A stretch of 10,897 nt of DNA from Candidatus Methanoperedentaceae archaeon (GCA_014859785.1 JACUTP010000050.1:1-10897), one strand, 5' to 3'. Shown: positions 1-5,602, counted from the stretch's first letter. The notes: generated from the letters alone by a model not told the origin. Made by a program: numbers and translations.

Positions 1-68
1 GTTTCGCAAACAGATGGATCGAAAAGTTCTTGGATGAAAATAATAAGTTAGAAATGTTTGGTACTTAA
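1..68 (+). CDS. C-terminal tail of a gene entering from the left (partial)
   Basis: Reading from base 3, an open frame of 21 codons runs to a TAA at 66-68 and ends with residues FLDENNKLEMFGT. The other two forward frames stop within 51 bases. The composition (aromatic, then acidic and polar, then a short tail) looks like the end of a real protein, but about 20 residues are too few to name a family. The gene is convergent with the AcnX gene on the other strand, leaving about 100 bp between the two stops. Its existence is inferred only from frame openness. Confidence 0.35.
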   Translation, partial: FANRWIEKFLDENNKLEMFGT

Positions 69-166
69 CTATACTTTAAAAAACAGTAAGGGTAATGAGG
101 TTTTGTTGGAAAATTGGAGATTTTTCAGTGGAACATAAAGAGCTGGCGAAAATCGGTGATAAATAT

Positions 167-1330
167 TTATTCCCTGACTGCTGCTTCCACGCATTCCTCA
201 GTCTTCGCCATGATACTCCTCACGCCGCACAGGTTCGGCACGTACTTATGCGCCTTGCCTGAGTTCACCATCATGCACGAGAACCGCTCGCTTGCAGGTG
301 AAACCACCATGCAGGTATCACAGAACACCTTTGCACCGCTTTTCTCGATTCGCCGTACAAGTCCTGGATTATTTTCCTTAACCGCACGGGAAGTACATAT
401 CCATGTTTCCCGTTTCACTGATTTGCCATCAAGCAGCAGCGCCAGCCTTTCAAGTTCCGGAACGCTGCTGTGCGGGCATCCGAATGCTATAAGGTCAGGC
501 TCACCCGATGAATAAACATCTTTAACCTCTTTTTCTCCGATGGTGATAATCTCATCAGGTACAAAGTCGCTGTATTTTCCTGCTTCCGGTGTTACATCTT
601 CAACATGGTACAGTGCAACAGCCCCGGATGCAGCCATTGCCGCGCCAAGGTATTTCAGTTCATCCTTTGATGGAATTGAATCCAGCCTGAAATAGGGGAC
701 CCTGTCACCAACCATCTCGCCAGCTATGTACCCGAGCGCCCCGTAATCAGAATCCCGCAGTTTCCCTTTAACCCTGGTTAATACTGTGGGAACCCTGTTT
801 TCATCAAGGTGGAAACCGAAGTTTGCAGTCTTCCCGAGCAGTGCAGCCGAAATGGCGCTCGGTCCGCCTTCCCTGTTCGTCCTCGCGCCAATGACTGAGT
901 TTGCATACGATACGGCGGATGACTCGCTCCATGCAAGGTGGTCACCAATACCTGCAAGAGTGTCAAATATATGGTAAGGCGTGCAGGTACACTCTGTCCT
1001 GACACCAAGCGATTCGTAAGCCCTGATGATTTCTTCCTGCTTATCAGCGAAATCCCGGTCAATCCCCATTTCCTGCCAGCACTCCCTGTCCATTCCGGCA
1101 GGGTTCAGTATGGAGGGGACAACAACCTTTCCTTCAAGACCGGATATCCATTCAAGCCCCGCGTCACCTATTGTTTTGTAGGATACGCCTGCAATCTGGG
1201 CGCTGCGAATGGGGACGAGCCTGTCAGCGCCGTAAATATCCCCGAGCGCTGTGAGTATCTCCATGGCTTTCTGGTATGTTGCGCCGCGCTCGCCGTTGAA
1301 TATTTTTTCTTCTTCAGGTGTGAGGTGCAT
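167..1330 (-). CDS. AcnX large subunit, probable phosphomevalonate dehydratase large subunit
   Basis: A 387-residue protein of the aconitase X (AcnX, formerly DUF521) large-subunit family. In archaea this subunit, with a small DUF126-type swivelling subunit, dehydrates (R)-5-phosphomevalonate to trans-anhydromevalonate 5-phosphate in the archaeal mevalonate pathway, feeding isoprenoid lipids. Visible marks are the N-terminal LTPEEEKIFNGERG, cysteines in TECTCTPYH (about 114/116), FGCPHSS (285) and CDTC (337/340) that are candidates for the iron-sulfur cluster, TNREGGPSAI (151-160) and NSGKAH (356-361). Length is typical. A TTG at 1348 could extend it by six residues, but the ATG at 1330 has AAGGAG (1340-1335) just before it and gives the start usual for the family. 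No small-subunit gene is in the window. Other AcnX proteins act on hydroxyproline, but the archaeal context favours the mevalonate role. Confidence 0.88.
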   Translation of the reverse strand: MHLTPEEEKIFNGERGATYQKAMEILTALGDIYGADRLVPIRSAQIAGVSYKTIGDAGLEWISGLEGKVVVPSILNPAGMDRECWQEMGIDRDFADKQEEIIRAYESLGVRTECTCTPYHIFDTLAGIGDHLAWSESSAVSYANSVIGARTNREGGPSAISAALLGKTANFGFHLDENRVPTVLTRVKGKLRDSDYGALGYIAGEMVGDRVPYFRLDSIPSKDELKYLGAAMAASGAVALYHVEDVTPEAGKYSDFVPDEIITIGEKEVKDVYSSGEPDLIAFGCPHSSVPELERLALLLDGKSVKRETWICTSRAVKENNPGLVRRIEKSGAKVFCDTCMVVSPASERFSCMMVNSGKAHKYVPNLCGVRSIMAKTEECVEAAVRE

Positions 1331-1394
1331 GTAACTCCTTATTTCCAATTTTATATGTTAGCATTATCCTCCCGTATCCAGGTAAATATTATTT

Positions 1395-1407
1395 GCATAT
1401 ACTTTGG
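1395..1407 (-). promoter_or_regulatory. candidate BRE/TATA promoter of the AcnX gene
   Basis: On the minus strand the sequence reads CCAAAGTATATGC, an archaeal-looking BRE plus TATA element. A start site about 25 bp downstream would give a leader of roughly 40 nt, enough to hold the AAGGAG ribosome site of the AcnX gene. A second A/T-rich stretch (ATATAAAA, near 1350) lies too close to the ATG to leave room for that ribosome site. Motif match only. Confidence 0.35.
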
Positions 1408-1454
1408 AGTATCTCACTCATTAAGAAATCCGCAAAGAAACTATCCTTATTCAT

Positions 1455-1494
1455 CATCGAAAAACAGAAAACTGACAGACCTCAAAAGCCTGTC
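1455..1494 (-). terminator. hairpin plus U-rich tail after the 59-aa basic protein gene
   Basis: On the minus strand, GACAGGC (1494-1488) can pair with GTCTGTC (1480-1474) with one mismatch around a 7-nt loop. A T-rich tract (AGTTTTCTGTTTTT, from 1473 downward) follows. It begins 14 nt after the stop of the small basic protein gene and precedes the AcnX promoter. Archaeal termination often needs only the T-rich tract, so it probably separates the isomerase/FrhB/small-protein transcript from AcnX. Confidence 0.45.
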
Positions 1495-1507
1495 CGTGTA
1501 AAAAAAG

Positions 1508-1687
1508 TTACGCTGACTTAACGATAGCTTTTGGTGAGCGCGGTAATTTCCTGCGCTTTGCTCCAGATGAGGTATAGCGCTGTCCAGGACCTGGACGTTT
1601 GTGAGTAAGTTCGGATTCAGGAACCATAATTACTCTTCCTTTCCTGCCTTTTACTCTGCCCCATTTCGTGGTGCCGGTTTTTCCCAT
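1508..1687 (-). CDS. 59-aa strongly basic protein, DUF5350-like
   Basis: A 59-residue protein very rich in Lys, Arg and Gly, with the blocks MGKTGTTKWGRVKGRKGR and RPGPGQRYTSSGAKRRK and no cysteine or membrane segment. It resembles, from memory, the uncharacterised methanogen family DUF5350. Charge and size suggest RNA, ribosome or DNA binding, but no function is established. A TTG at 1726 would add 13 residues. The ATG at 1687 is preferred because GGAGG (1703-1699) lies 11 nt before it and the family-like sequence begins exactly there. It follows the FrhB-like gene by 52 nt and is probably co-transcribed with it, ending at the hairpin just downstream. Confidence 0.75.
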   Translation of the reverse strand: MGKTGTTKWGRVKGRKGRVIMVPESELTHKRPGPGQRYTSSGAKRRKLPRSPKAIVKSA

Positions 1688-1739
1688 GTATTCTATGTCC
1701 TCCAGTGTATTTCTTTGGCTTCCCAATACTTTTGTTCAC

Positions 1740-2909
1740 TCATAAACCTTTCCCATCCTTAATTCTCTTCTTTATCATGTACATCTGGACCTTCTTGGCT
1801 TTTGCCTGGCGAAGTACCCTGTCAAGTCCTTCCCTTCCCAGTTCTTCAATCTTTATGTATCCGCGGTCTTCTGCATCATGGAAAAGCTCAAGACCGATAC
1901 CGGTACGCGCAAGTACGGTAGTATACCCGTCTTTTGAGCCGACACCACCGAAAGACAGATCTGACTTCTCAGCCGTCAGGTCAGTACATACGGTACATGA
2001 CCCGTTCCTGTATTCATCCATTTCACTGAGAGGAAACTCTTGCTCTGATTCGGTCATGACACGGAATTTTCCCTTCTTGATTTTCATTTCCTGAACCGTT
2101 GACAGCGGTATGCCTTTCCCCTCAAGGTAACTTTTCAGCCCGTCATAATTGAAAGTATCCATGCAGAAAAGACCGAGCTTCAGGATATTTGCCCTCATGA
2201 ACATATGCAGCAAACCGTACGGGGATTTTGTCATCTTGTCAACTGCATCGATATTACATGATGGCCCGACAAAGCCTATGGAACGCGAACCCCTCTTTAT
2301 TGCGCTCATCAGTGATTCCATTGTAAGGGAATGCACATATATGGAACCTGCCGACCTCAGGATGTCCTCGCTGTTCTGTGCCACTATTGGCGTCGGTTTC
2401 CACGGTAATTCATCGCTTTTTACCGTAACCACGGCACTGTCAATCAGTCCCTCCTCAAATGCATACAGCAGCATGGATGTCACAACACCGCCGTCCTGCC
2501 CTTTCACCCCGGGAACGGTTGACCTGGCAGAAAAAACATCACGGATATTCCCGATAAGTGCTTTCTCTGTGGTTATGGTACGGGGACACTGGTTGTAACA
2601 CACACCGCATGCGGTGCACGGACCCTTAAGAGCAGGTTTCCCGCTCACTACTTCAAGCACTTCACAGCTTGCCACACACGCACCGCACAGGGTACATATA
2701 CCTGGATTAATAACCTCCCGCTTTAGCTTTCCGAATGATATTCTTTCCTTATCCTTCAAAGAACGTCTTACCCTGATGACACTTTTATCAAGCTCATCGA
2801 ATTTATTCTTGCAGGTATCAGAACAGAAATAATATTCCTTGTTTTTATATACTGATTTATACGGCGTTTTTTCATCAACGGTTTTGTTACATATTGGGTC
2901 AACTGGCAT
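1740..2909 (-). CDS. YHS domain - 2x[4Fe-4S] - FrhB-like fusion (F420 hydrogenase/dehydrogenase beta-subunit family)
   Basis: A 389-residue three-part protein. Residues 1-40 form a YHS/TRASH-like metal-binding domain (DPIC with C7, then YYFCSDTC with C29 and C33). Residues 72-82 (CTLCGACVASC) and 98-108 (CTACGVCYNQC) are two ferredoxin-type 4Fe-4S motifs. Residues from about 125 onward match the FrhB/FdhB family, with GFVGPSCNI (212-220), FCMDTF (248-253) and CTVCTDLTAEKSDLSFGGVGS (305-325) in the expected order. Characterised relatives bind FAD and exchange electrons with coenzyme F420 as part of hydrogenases, formate dehydrogenase, FpoF or sulfite reductase. No catalytic partner lies nearby, so the electron acceptor is unknown. 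It is 44 nt downstream of the isomerase gene, with its own weak TATA-like box and no ribosome site. A cytosolic redox role is inferred. Confidence 0.85.
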   Translation of the reverse strand: MPVDPICNKTVDEKTPYKSVYKNKEYYFCSDTCKNKFDELDKSVIRVRRSLKDKERISFGKLKREVINPGICTLCGACVASCEVLEVVSGKPALKGPCTACGVCYNQCPRTITTEKALIGNIRDVFSARSTVPGVKGQDGGVVTSMLLYAFEEGLIDSAVVTVKSDELPWKPTPIVAQNSEDILRSAGSIYVHSLTMESLMSAIKRGSRSIGFVGPSCNIDAVDKMTKSPYGLLHMFMRANILKLGLFCMDTFNYDGLKSYLEGKGIPLSTVQEMKIKKGKFRVMTESEQEFPLSEMDEYRNGSCTVCTDLTAEKSDLSFGGVGSKDGYTTVLARTGIGLELFHDAEDRGYIKIEELGREGLDRVLRQAKAKKVQMYMIKKRIKDGKGL

Positions 2910-2932
2910 TATGTTTTATTTGACCCCATGGC

Positions 2933-2938
2933 TTAAAA
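2933..2938 (-). promoter_or_regulatory. possible TATA box for a leaderless FrhB-like mRNA
   Basis: The minus strand reads TTTTAA 24-29 bases before the ATG at 2909, with an A-rich stretch (GTAAAAC) just upstream in the BRE position. No Shine-Dalgarno precedes that ATG (the bases before it are AAAACATA), which fits a leaderless transcript. The box lies in the 44-nt gap after the isomerase gene, so read-through from that gene is also possible. Confidence 0.3.
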
Positions 2939-2953
2939 TGTTTTACGTCCGGT

Positions 2954-3682
2954 TCAACAATACATATCATCGAAAACCCAGCCGAAATCCCGGGGTTGTG
3001 TCAGGAACCCGAGTTTCCCTTTATCCCTCACAAGCCTGTACATTTCCATGTTTTTCTTTAATCCCAGCTCCTTAATATTTGTTGGTTCAAGTAACCGCAA
3101 TTCAGGCACAACGTTATAAGAGGGGTTCTTTACAATCCCATTATCCAGCATGAAATACGCCCCCCCTCTTTTCTCCCTTACGGGCTCGTAAATGGATTCA
3201 AAATCCCGTGCCACCCAGTTCGCCATTTTAAGCACTTTATTTGAAGCATTGATGGTCAGGTGCCCGTAACCCGGCGGGATAATGACCTTGTCACCCTCAC
3301 GTGCTTTTATGAGTACTGCATCCGTAATCCCGTCATTTCCGGGTTTTTGCATGAGATAATGCGCCTCACCGCTGAGAACCTCGTATATTTCTGGATAGGT
3401 AGTATCAGTTCCGGGAATCACGGGATGGTAATGTCCGACTGTTTTCACATACTCACAACCCAGCATAAGGGGCGGGATTATCGTAATATCATATCTTAAC
3501 CCGTGTTCTTTCATTAAAAGCGCATCATTCTTGCTGAGTGAAAGTTCACGGTACATATAATAAAGCTCAATATTATCTGCTCCTTTTAGCCACCCACGGT
3601 CATAGATTACATCCTCCATGTCAAAAAGCATACGTATGTTTGGATGTGCCTTTTTGTTGCCAAATTCAATAGTTGTATTCAT
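2954..3682 (-). CDS. pgiA: cupin-type archaeal glucose-6-phosphate isomerase
   Basis: A 242-residue enzyme that interconverts glucose 6-phosphate and fructose 6-phosphate in archaeal glycolysis or gluconeogenesis. It belongs to the metal-dependent cupin PGI family, unrelated to the classical enzyme. Cupin motif 1 is GHYHPVIPGTD...YPEIYEVLSG (83-105), with ligands H84, H86 and E98. Cupin motif 2 is GDKVIIPPGYGHLTINA (130-146), with H141. The protein is longer than the roughly 190-residue Pyrococcus form because of a C-terminal extension of about 60 residues. Two in-frame ATGs exist, at 3688 and 3682. The second is preferred because the TATA-like box at 3703-3710 sits about 25 bp before it and there is no ribosome site, as for a leaderless message. 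It is the first gene of the leftward run. Confidence 0.9.
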   Translation of the reverse strand: MNTTIEFGNKKAHPNIRMLFDMEDVIYDRGWLKGADNIELYYMYRELSLSKNDALLMKEHGLRYDITIIPPLMLGCEYVKTVGHYHPVIPGTDTTYPEIYEVLSGEAHYLMQKPGNDGITDAVLIKAREGDKVIIPPGYGHLTINASNKVLKMANWVARDFESIYEPVREKRGGAYFMLDNGIVKNPSYNVVPELRLLEPTNIKELGLKKNMEMYRLVRDKGKLGFLTQPRDFGWVFDDMYC

Positions 3683-3702
3683 TATCATTTGATTGGACCC
3701 TG

Positions 3703-3710
3703 AATATAAA
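3703..3710 (-). promoter_or_regulatory. TATA box of the glucose-6-phosphate isomerase gene
   Basis: The minus strand reads TTTATATT, close to the methanogen TATA consensus. Its centre is about 25 bp upstream of the ATG at 3682, predicting transcription starting at or next to the start codon. Confidence 0.5.
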
Positions 3711-3746
3711 TATTCTATGTCGTTTTTTTAAAAGGGATTGGAAAAC

Positions 3747-3763
3747 CTGGAAAGTATATCCAG
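3747..3763. repeat. inverted repeat CTGGA-N7-TCCAG in the divergent promoter region
   Basis: CTGGA (3747-3751) and TCCAG (3759-3763) form a perfect 5-bp inverted repeat around a 7-bp A/T spacer. It lies near the middle of the 135-bp gap between the isomerase and methyltransferase-like genes, roughly equidistant from the two TATA-like boxes. It could be an operator for a dimeric regulator acting on both genes. A repeat this short can also arise by chance. Confidence 0.25.
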
Positions 3764-3771
3764 CGAACTTC

Positions 3772-3794
3772 AAAAAGAAAAGTATTCATAAATA
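3772..3794 (+). promoter_or_regulatory. BRE/TATA promoter of the methyltransferase-like gene
   Basis: An A/G-rich BRE-like stretch (AAAAAGAAAAG, 3772-3782) is followed by CATAAATA (3787-3794), which occupies positions -31 to -24 relative to the ATG at 3818. The gene has no Shine-Dalgarno, so the transcript is probably leaderless. Confidence 0.45.
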
Positions 3795-3817
3795 GCCACC
3801 CATAAAAGCAAACATAC

Positions 3818-4363
3818 ATGATAAAACCCGGCTCTATTCTTGAAATCAGTATCGGTGACCGCTCAAACCTGTATGCAACAAAAGGTTCGGAGTGGGATGT
3901 ATTCGTTGGGATAGACATTGATATGGAACTGTGCCGGCAGGCAAAGAAGCAGGGACTGGAAGTGGTATGCTGTGATGCTTTTAACCTCCCGTTTAAGCCA
4001 AAGTCGTTCCAGGACGTGTATGTCCAGTGTTTCACAGCGCTTCTTGAAAAGGATGCACTACACCGCGCATTCATGAAAAGTGATTATGATGAGTTCTGCG
4101 AGTTCATGGGAAGCGAGATTGATTATGCATGGATTTTAATCGACCCGTTCCATGAACTGCTGATGGAATGCAGGCAGGCAGGCGAGCATTTAACCTGCCT
4201 TCCATCATGCAATCTTGAGATGAACAAGTACCTTGTGAACGCTGTTAAAAGCTGGCCTAATGTTACGATTGATGTGGAGCTTGCAAAAGTGTGGGGCAAG
4301 GGGAGAGCCAGGACAGGGGCATGTGTGATGTACCTTGATATTGACTGTACTATCAGGGTTTGA
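3818..4363 (+). CDS. class I SAM methyltransferase-like protein with degenerate motif I
   Basis: A 181-residue protein with the layout of a Rossmann-fold SAM-dependent methyltransferase. A strand-loop at 7-16 (ILEISIGDRS) stands where motif I would be, GIDID (31-35) matches the acidic end of strand 2, and CCDAFNLPFKPKSF (51-64) matches the DA-x-x-LPF region common in this fold. Motif I lacks the usual GxGxG, so it may bind SAM poorly or act differently. The second half (six cysteines, WGKGRARTGACVMYLD near the end) gives no substrate clue. The ATG is the first in frame and is consistent with the upstream promoter. The next gene, RibL, starts 41 nt after its stop on the same strand, so co-transcription is possible. 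Fold call moderate, function unknown. Confidence 0.65.
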   Translation: MIKPGSILEISIGDRSNLYATKGSEWDVFVGIDIDMELCRQAKKQGLEVVCCDAFNLPFKPKSFQDVYVQCFTALLEKDALHRAFMKSDYDEFCEFMGSEIDYAWILIDPFHELLMECRQAGEHLTCLPSCNLEMNKYLVNAVKSWPNVTIDVELAKVWGKGRARTGACVMYLDIDCTIRV

Positions 4364-4380
4364 TTTACAAACATTTTTAG
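4358..4380 (+). terminator. weak hairpin and T-run at the end of the methyltransferase-like gene
   Basis: GTTTG (4358-4362) pairs with CAAAC (4368-4372) around a 5-nt loop and is followed by ATTTTTAG. It overlaps the TGA stop (4361-4363). The stem is only 5 bp and A/T-rich. The T-run may equally be part of the RibL promoter (about -31 to -24 from its ATG). Confidence 0.2.
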
Positions 4381-4404
4381 TAATTAAGATTTATTAGTGT
4401 GTGT

Positions 4405-4833
4405 ATGGTAAGGATTCTTGCAACCGGCACTTTTGATATTCTCCATCCCGGGCACCTTTTATACCTTGGTGAAGCAAAGGCGCTGGGGGATGAGCTTTAC
4501 GTTATAGTGGCGCGGGATTCCATGATTAAACACAAGCCAAAACCTGTGATTCCTGAAAGGCAAAGGCTTGCTATGGTGCAGGGGCTTCGCATGGTGGACA
4601 GGGCCCTTCTCGGAAGCGATGAGGATATTTTCGAGCCGCTCCGGGAAATCAAGCCTGATATTATAGTGCTCGGGAAGAACCAGTTTTTCCGTGAAGAGAA
4701 ACTTGAGAGGCAGTTGAAGGAGCACGGTATCGGGGCAAAAGTGGTGCGTGTTCAGGAGTTCATGAAGTGTGAGCTGTGCAGCAGCGCTGCAATTATTAAG
4801 AGGGTGCTTGAGCGGGAGAAGGGGAAGTTGTAG
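4405..4833 (+). CDS. ribL: archaeal FAD synthetase (FMN adenylyltransferase), RibL type
   Basis: A 142-residue nucleotidyltransferase that transfers AMP from ATP (CTP in some relatives) to FMN to make FAD, the last step of flavin cofactor synthesis. The start ATGTFDILHPGHLLYL holds the HxGH signature (H14, H17) of the cytidylyltransferase-like superfamily. VARDSMIKHKPKPVIPERQRL (35-55) and the C-terminal KCELCSSAAI match archaeal RibL, including the paired C-terminal cysteines (C122, C125) characteristic of that enzyme. A GTG at 4399 would add only Met-Cys, and the ATG at 4405 gives the usual family start. The FrhB-like protein nearby would use FAD, but linkage may be coincidental. A glycerol-phosphate cytidylyltransferase is the main alternative. 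The CxxC favours RibL. Confidence 0.88.
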   Translation: MVRILATGTFDILHPGHLLYLGEAKALGDELYVIVARDSMIKHKPKPVIPERQRLAMVQGLRMVDRALLGSDEDIFEPLREIKPDIIVLGKNQFFREEKLERQLKEHGIGAKVVRVQEFMKCELCSSAAIIKRVLEREKGKL

Positions 4834-4913
4834 ATTCCCGTTGAAGATTGACCCTTTTCGATTAACTGTTTTTAGAAATGAATTAAAAATATCAAAAAAA
4901 AAGTAATGAAAAG

Positions 4914-4921
4914 CTATAAGT
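4914..4921 (+). promoter_or_regulatory. possible TATA box for the small-gene cluster
   Basis: CTATAAGT is preceded by an A-rich stretch (AATGAAAAG) in the BRE position, within the A/T-rich 151-bp gap after ribL. A start site near 4945 would leave a leader of about 40 nt, room for the ribosome sites at 4968-4980. Motif match only. Confidence 0.3.
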
Positions 4922-4984
4922 AACAATAAGTAATATCCATTCAATAACATTTAATCATTAACATTGTGAGGTGCGGTGATTAAA

Positions 4985-5133
4985 ATGCCAGGACAAATAA
5001 CAACTCTTAAACAGACTGCATTTGTTTATGAAATGTTGGGGGGAAGTCAGCAATTAGGGATGCAATATGGGAACTGAAAAAAAAACCTTATAGTATTATT
5101 CAAATTATTCTATTAAAATATAACAGGAGGTGA
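4985..5133 (+). pseudogene. 49-codon small gene interrupted by a frameshift at a run of six G
   Basis: An ATG at 4985 with GGTGAT (4975-4980) and GAGGTG (4968-4973) upstream opens a frame that stops after 30 residues (TGA 5075-5077). A shift of -1 at the six G of 5038-5043 passes into a frame open from 5032 to the TGA at 5131-5133. That gives a 49-residue peptide: about 20 residues ending VYEMLGG, then KSAIRDAIWELKKKPYS and a hydrophobic, basic tail ILLKYNRR. The shifted stop lies inside the ribosome site of the next small gene and 4 nt before its start, as expected of an operon, which supports the shifted frame. The bases G GGG GGA, in the first frame, fit the X XXY YYZ pattern of -1 slippage sites. 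It may be a pseudogene, a sequencing or assembly error in the homopolymer, or programmed frameshifting. Family unrecognised. Confidence 0.5.
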
Positions 5134-5137
5134 TAAA

Positions 5138-5281
5138 TTGGTTGAAATTCAAAGCGCGATAGAAATGGCTGAAGAAGCCAGGAAAGTCAAGAAGCCTGAA
5201 GTTGCCGCAGCAGAGAAAAAACGGCTGGAAGAGTTCAATAAGCAGCTTAGAAGTCGTTCAGCAAAACAGCCCAGGGCTTAA
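5138..5281 (+). CDS. 47-aa helical charged peptide, TTG start
   Basis: A 47-codon frame starting at TTG is preceded by GGAGGTGAT (5126-5134), a near-perfect complement of the 16S rRNA 3' end. GGAGG lies 7 nt from the start. The product begins MVEIQSAIEMAEEARKVKK and ends QLRSRSAKQPRA. It is rich in Glu, Lys and Ala, has no Cys or aromatic residue except one Phe, and should form one or two amphipathic helices. No family is recognised. The exact ribosome site, 4-nt coupling to the interrupted gene upstream, and a stop just before an RNA hairpin argue for a real gene. Roles as a nucleic-acid-binding or accessory peptide, or a leader-like peptide for the radical SAM enzyme nearby, are speculative. 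Confidence 0.65.
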   Translation: MVEIQSAIEMAEEARKVKKPEVAAAEKKRLEEFNKQLRSRSAKQPRA

Positions 5282-5294
5282 TTCAGGTGAAGCC

Positions 5295-5337
5295 GGAAGA
5301 AGCAGACTTGCCAAATACTGCAAACCTGCTTCTTTCC
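5295..5337 (+). terminator. two-tier stem-loop after the 47-aa peptide gene
   Basis: AGAAGCAG (5298-5305) pairs with CTGCTTCT (5326-5333). The stem can extend to GGA (5295-5297) against the downstream TTTCC (5333-5337) with a bulge. Inside, after a symmetrical AC/AC internal loop, TTGC (5308-5311) pairs with GCAA (5320-5323) around an 8-nt loop. It starts 13 nt past the stop. The flanking downstream sequence (TTATCTTC) is not a strong U-tract, so it may be an mRNA-stabilising or processing structure rather than a terminator. Confidence 0.45.
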
Positions 5338-5408
5338 TTATCTTCAAAAAATATTTTCGTTTAGTCGGGACTTAATACACAAAAATAATAACGGAGGTGA
5401 AATATACC

Positions 5409-5585
5409 ATGATATTCATGTGCAGCACCAACCCCGGATTCTCAATGATGCCGGATGACCTTGAAGAACTTAAAAAAAATACAACAATGTTCTGGTGCAG
5501 GGCATGTAAAAAGACATTCATAAAAAAAGGAGCAACTGAATGCCTGAACTGCGGGTCAATAGAAATTAAACCGAGAGCTCCCTGA
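5409..5585 (+). CDS. 58-aa zinc-ribbon protein
   Basis: A 58-residue protein with one zinc ribbon, CRAC (C30, C33) and CLNC (C45, C48), separated by 11 residues. The N-terminal part (MIFMCSTNPGFSMMPDDLEEL) holds an extra C5 and an acidic segment. Such rubredoxin-like ribbons in archaea often serve as protein or nucleic-acid binding modules. No specific function can be assigned. The ATG at 5409 is chosen because GGAGGTGA (5393-5400) ends 8 nt before it. A GTG at 5397 lies within that ribosome site and is unlikely. The gene faces the radical SAM gene tail to tail, with 17 bp between stops, and follows the stem-loop by about 70 nt, so it may be on its own transcript or share one with the upstream peptides. 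Confidence 0.75.
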   Translation: MIFMCSTNPGFSMMPDDLEELKKNTTMFWCRACKKTFIKKGATECLNCGSIEIKPRAP

Positions 5586-5602
5586 TAATAAGAAATACAG
5601 CG

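Noticed and set aside
938..1501. A 187-codon open frame on the + strand, opposite AcnX
   Set aside because: It runs antisense through a clearly coding gene and its promoter, without any recognisable protein pattern.
4459..4950. A 163-codon open frame on the - strand, opposite ribL
   Set aside because: The ribL frame carries intact HxGH and CxxC motifs; the antisense frame is explained by that gene's codon pattern.
5138..5281. The 47-residue peptide as a classical antitoxin of a toxin-antitoxin pair
   Set aside because: Charged and helical like some antitoxins, but neither neighbouring small gene resembles a toxin; the zinc-ribbon protein lacks nuclease motifs.
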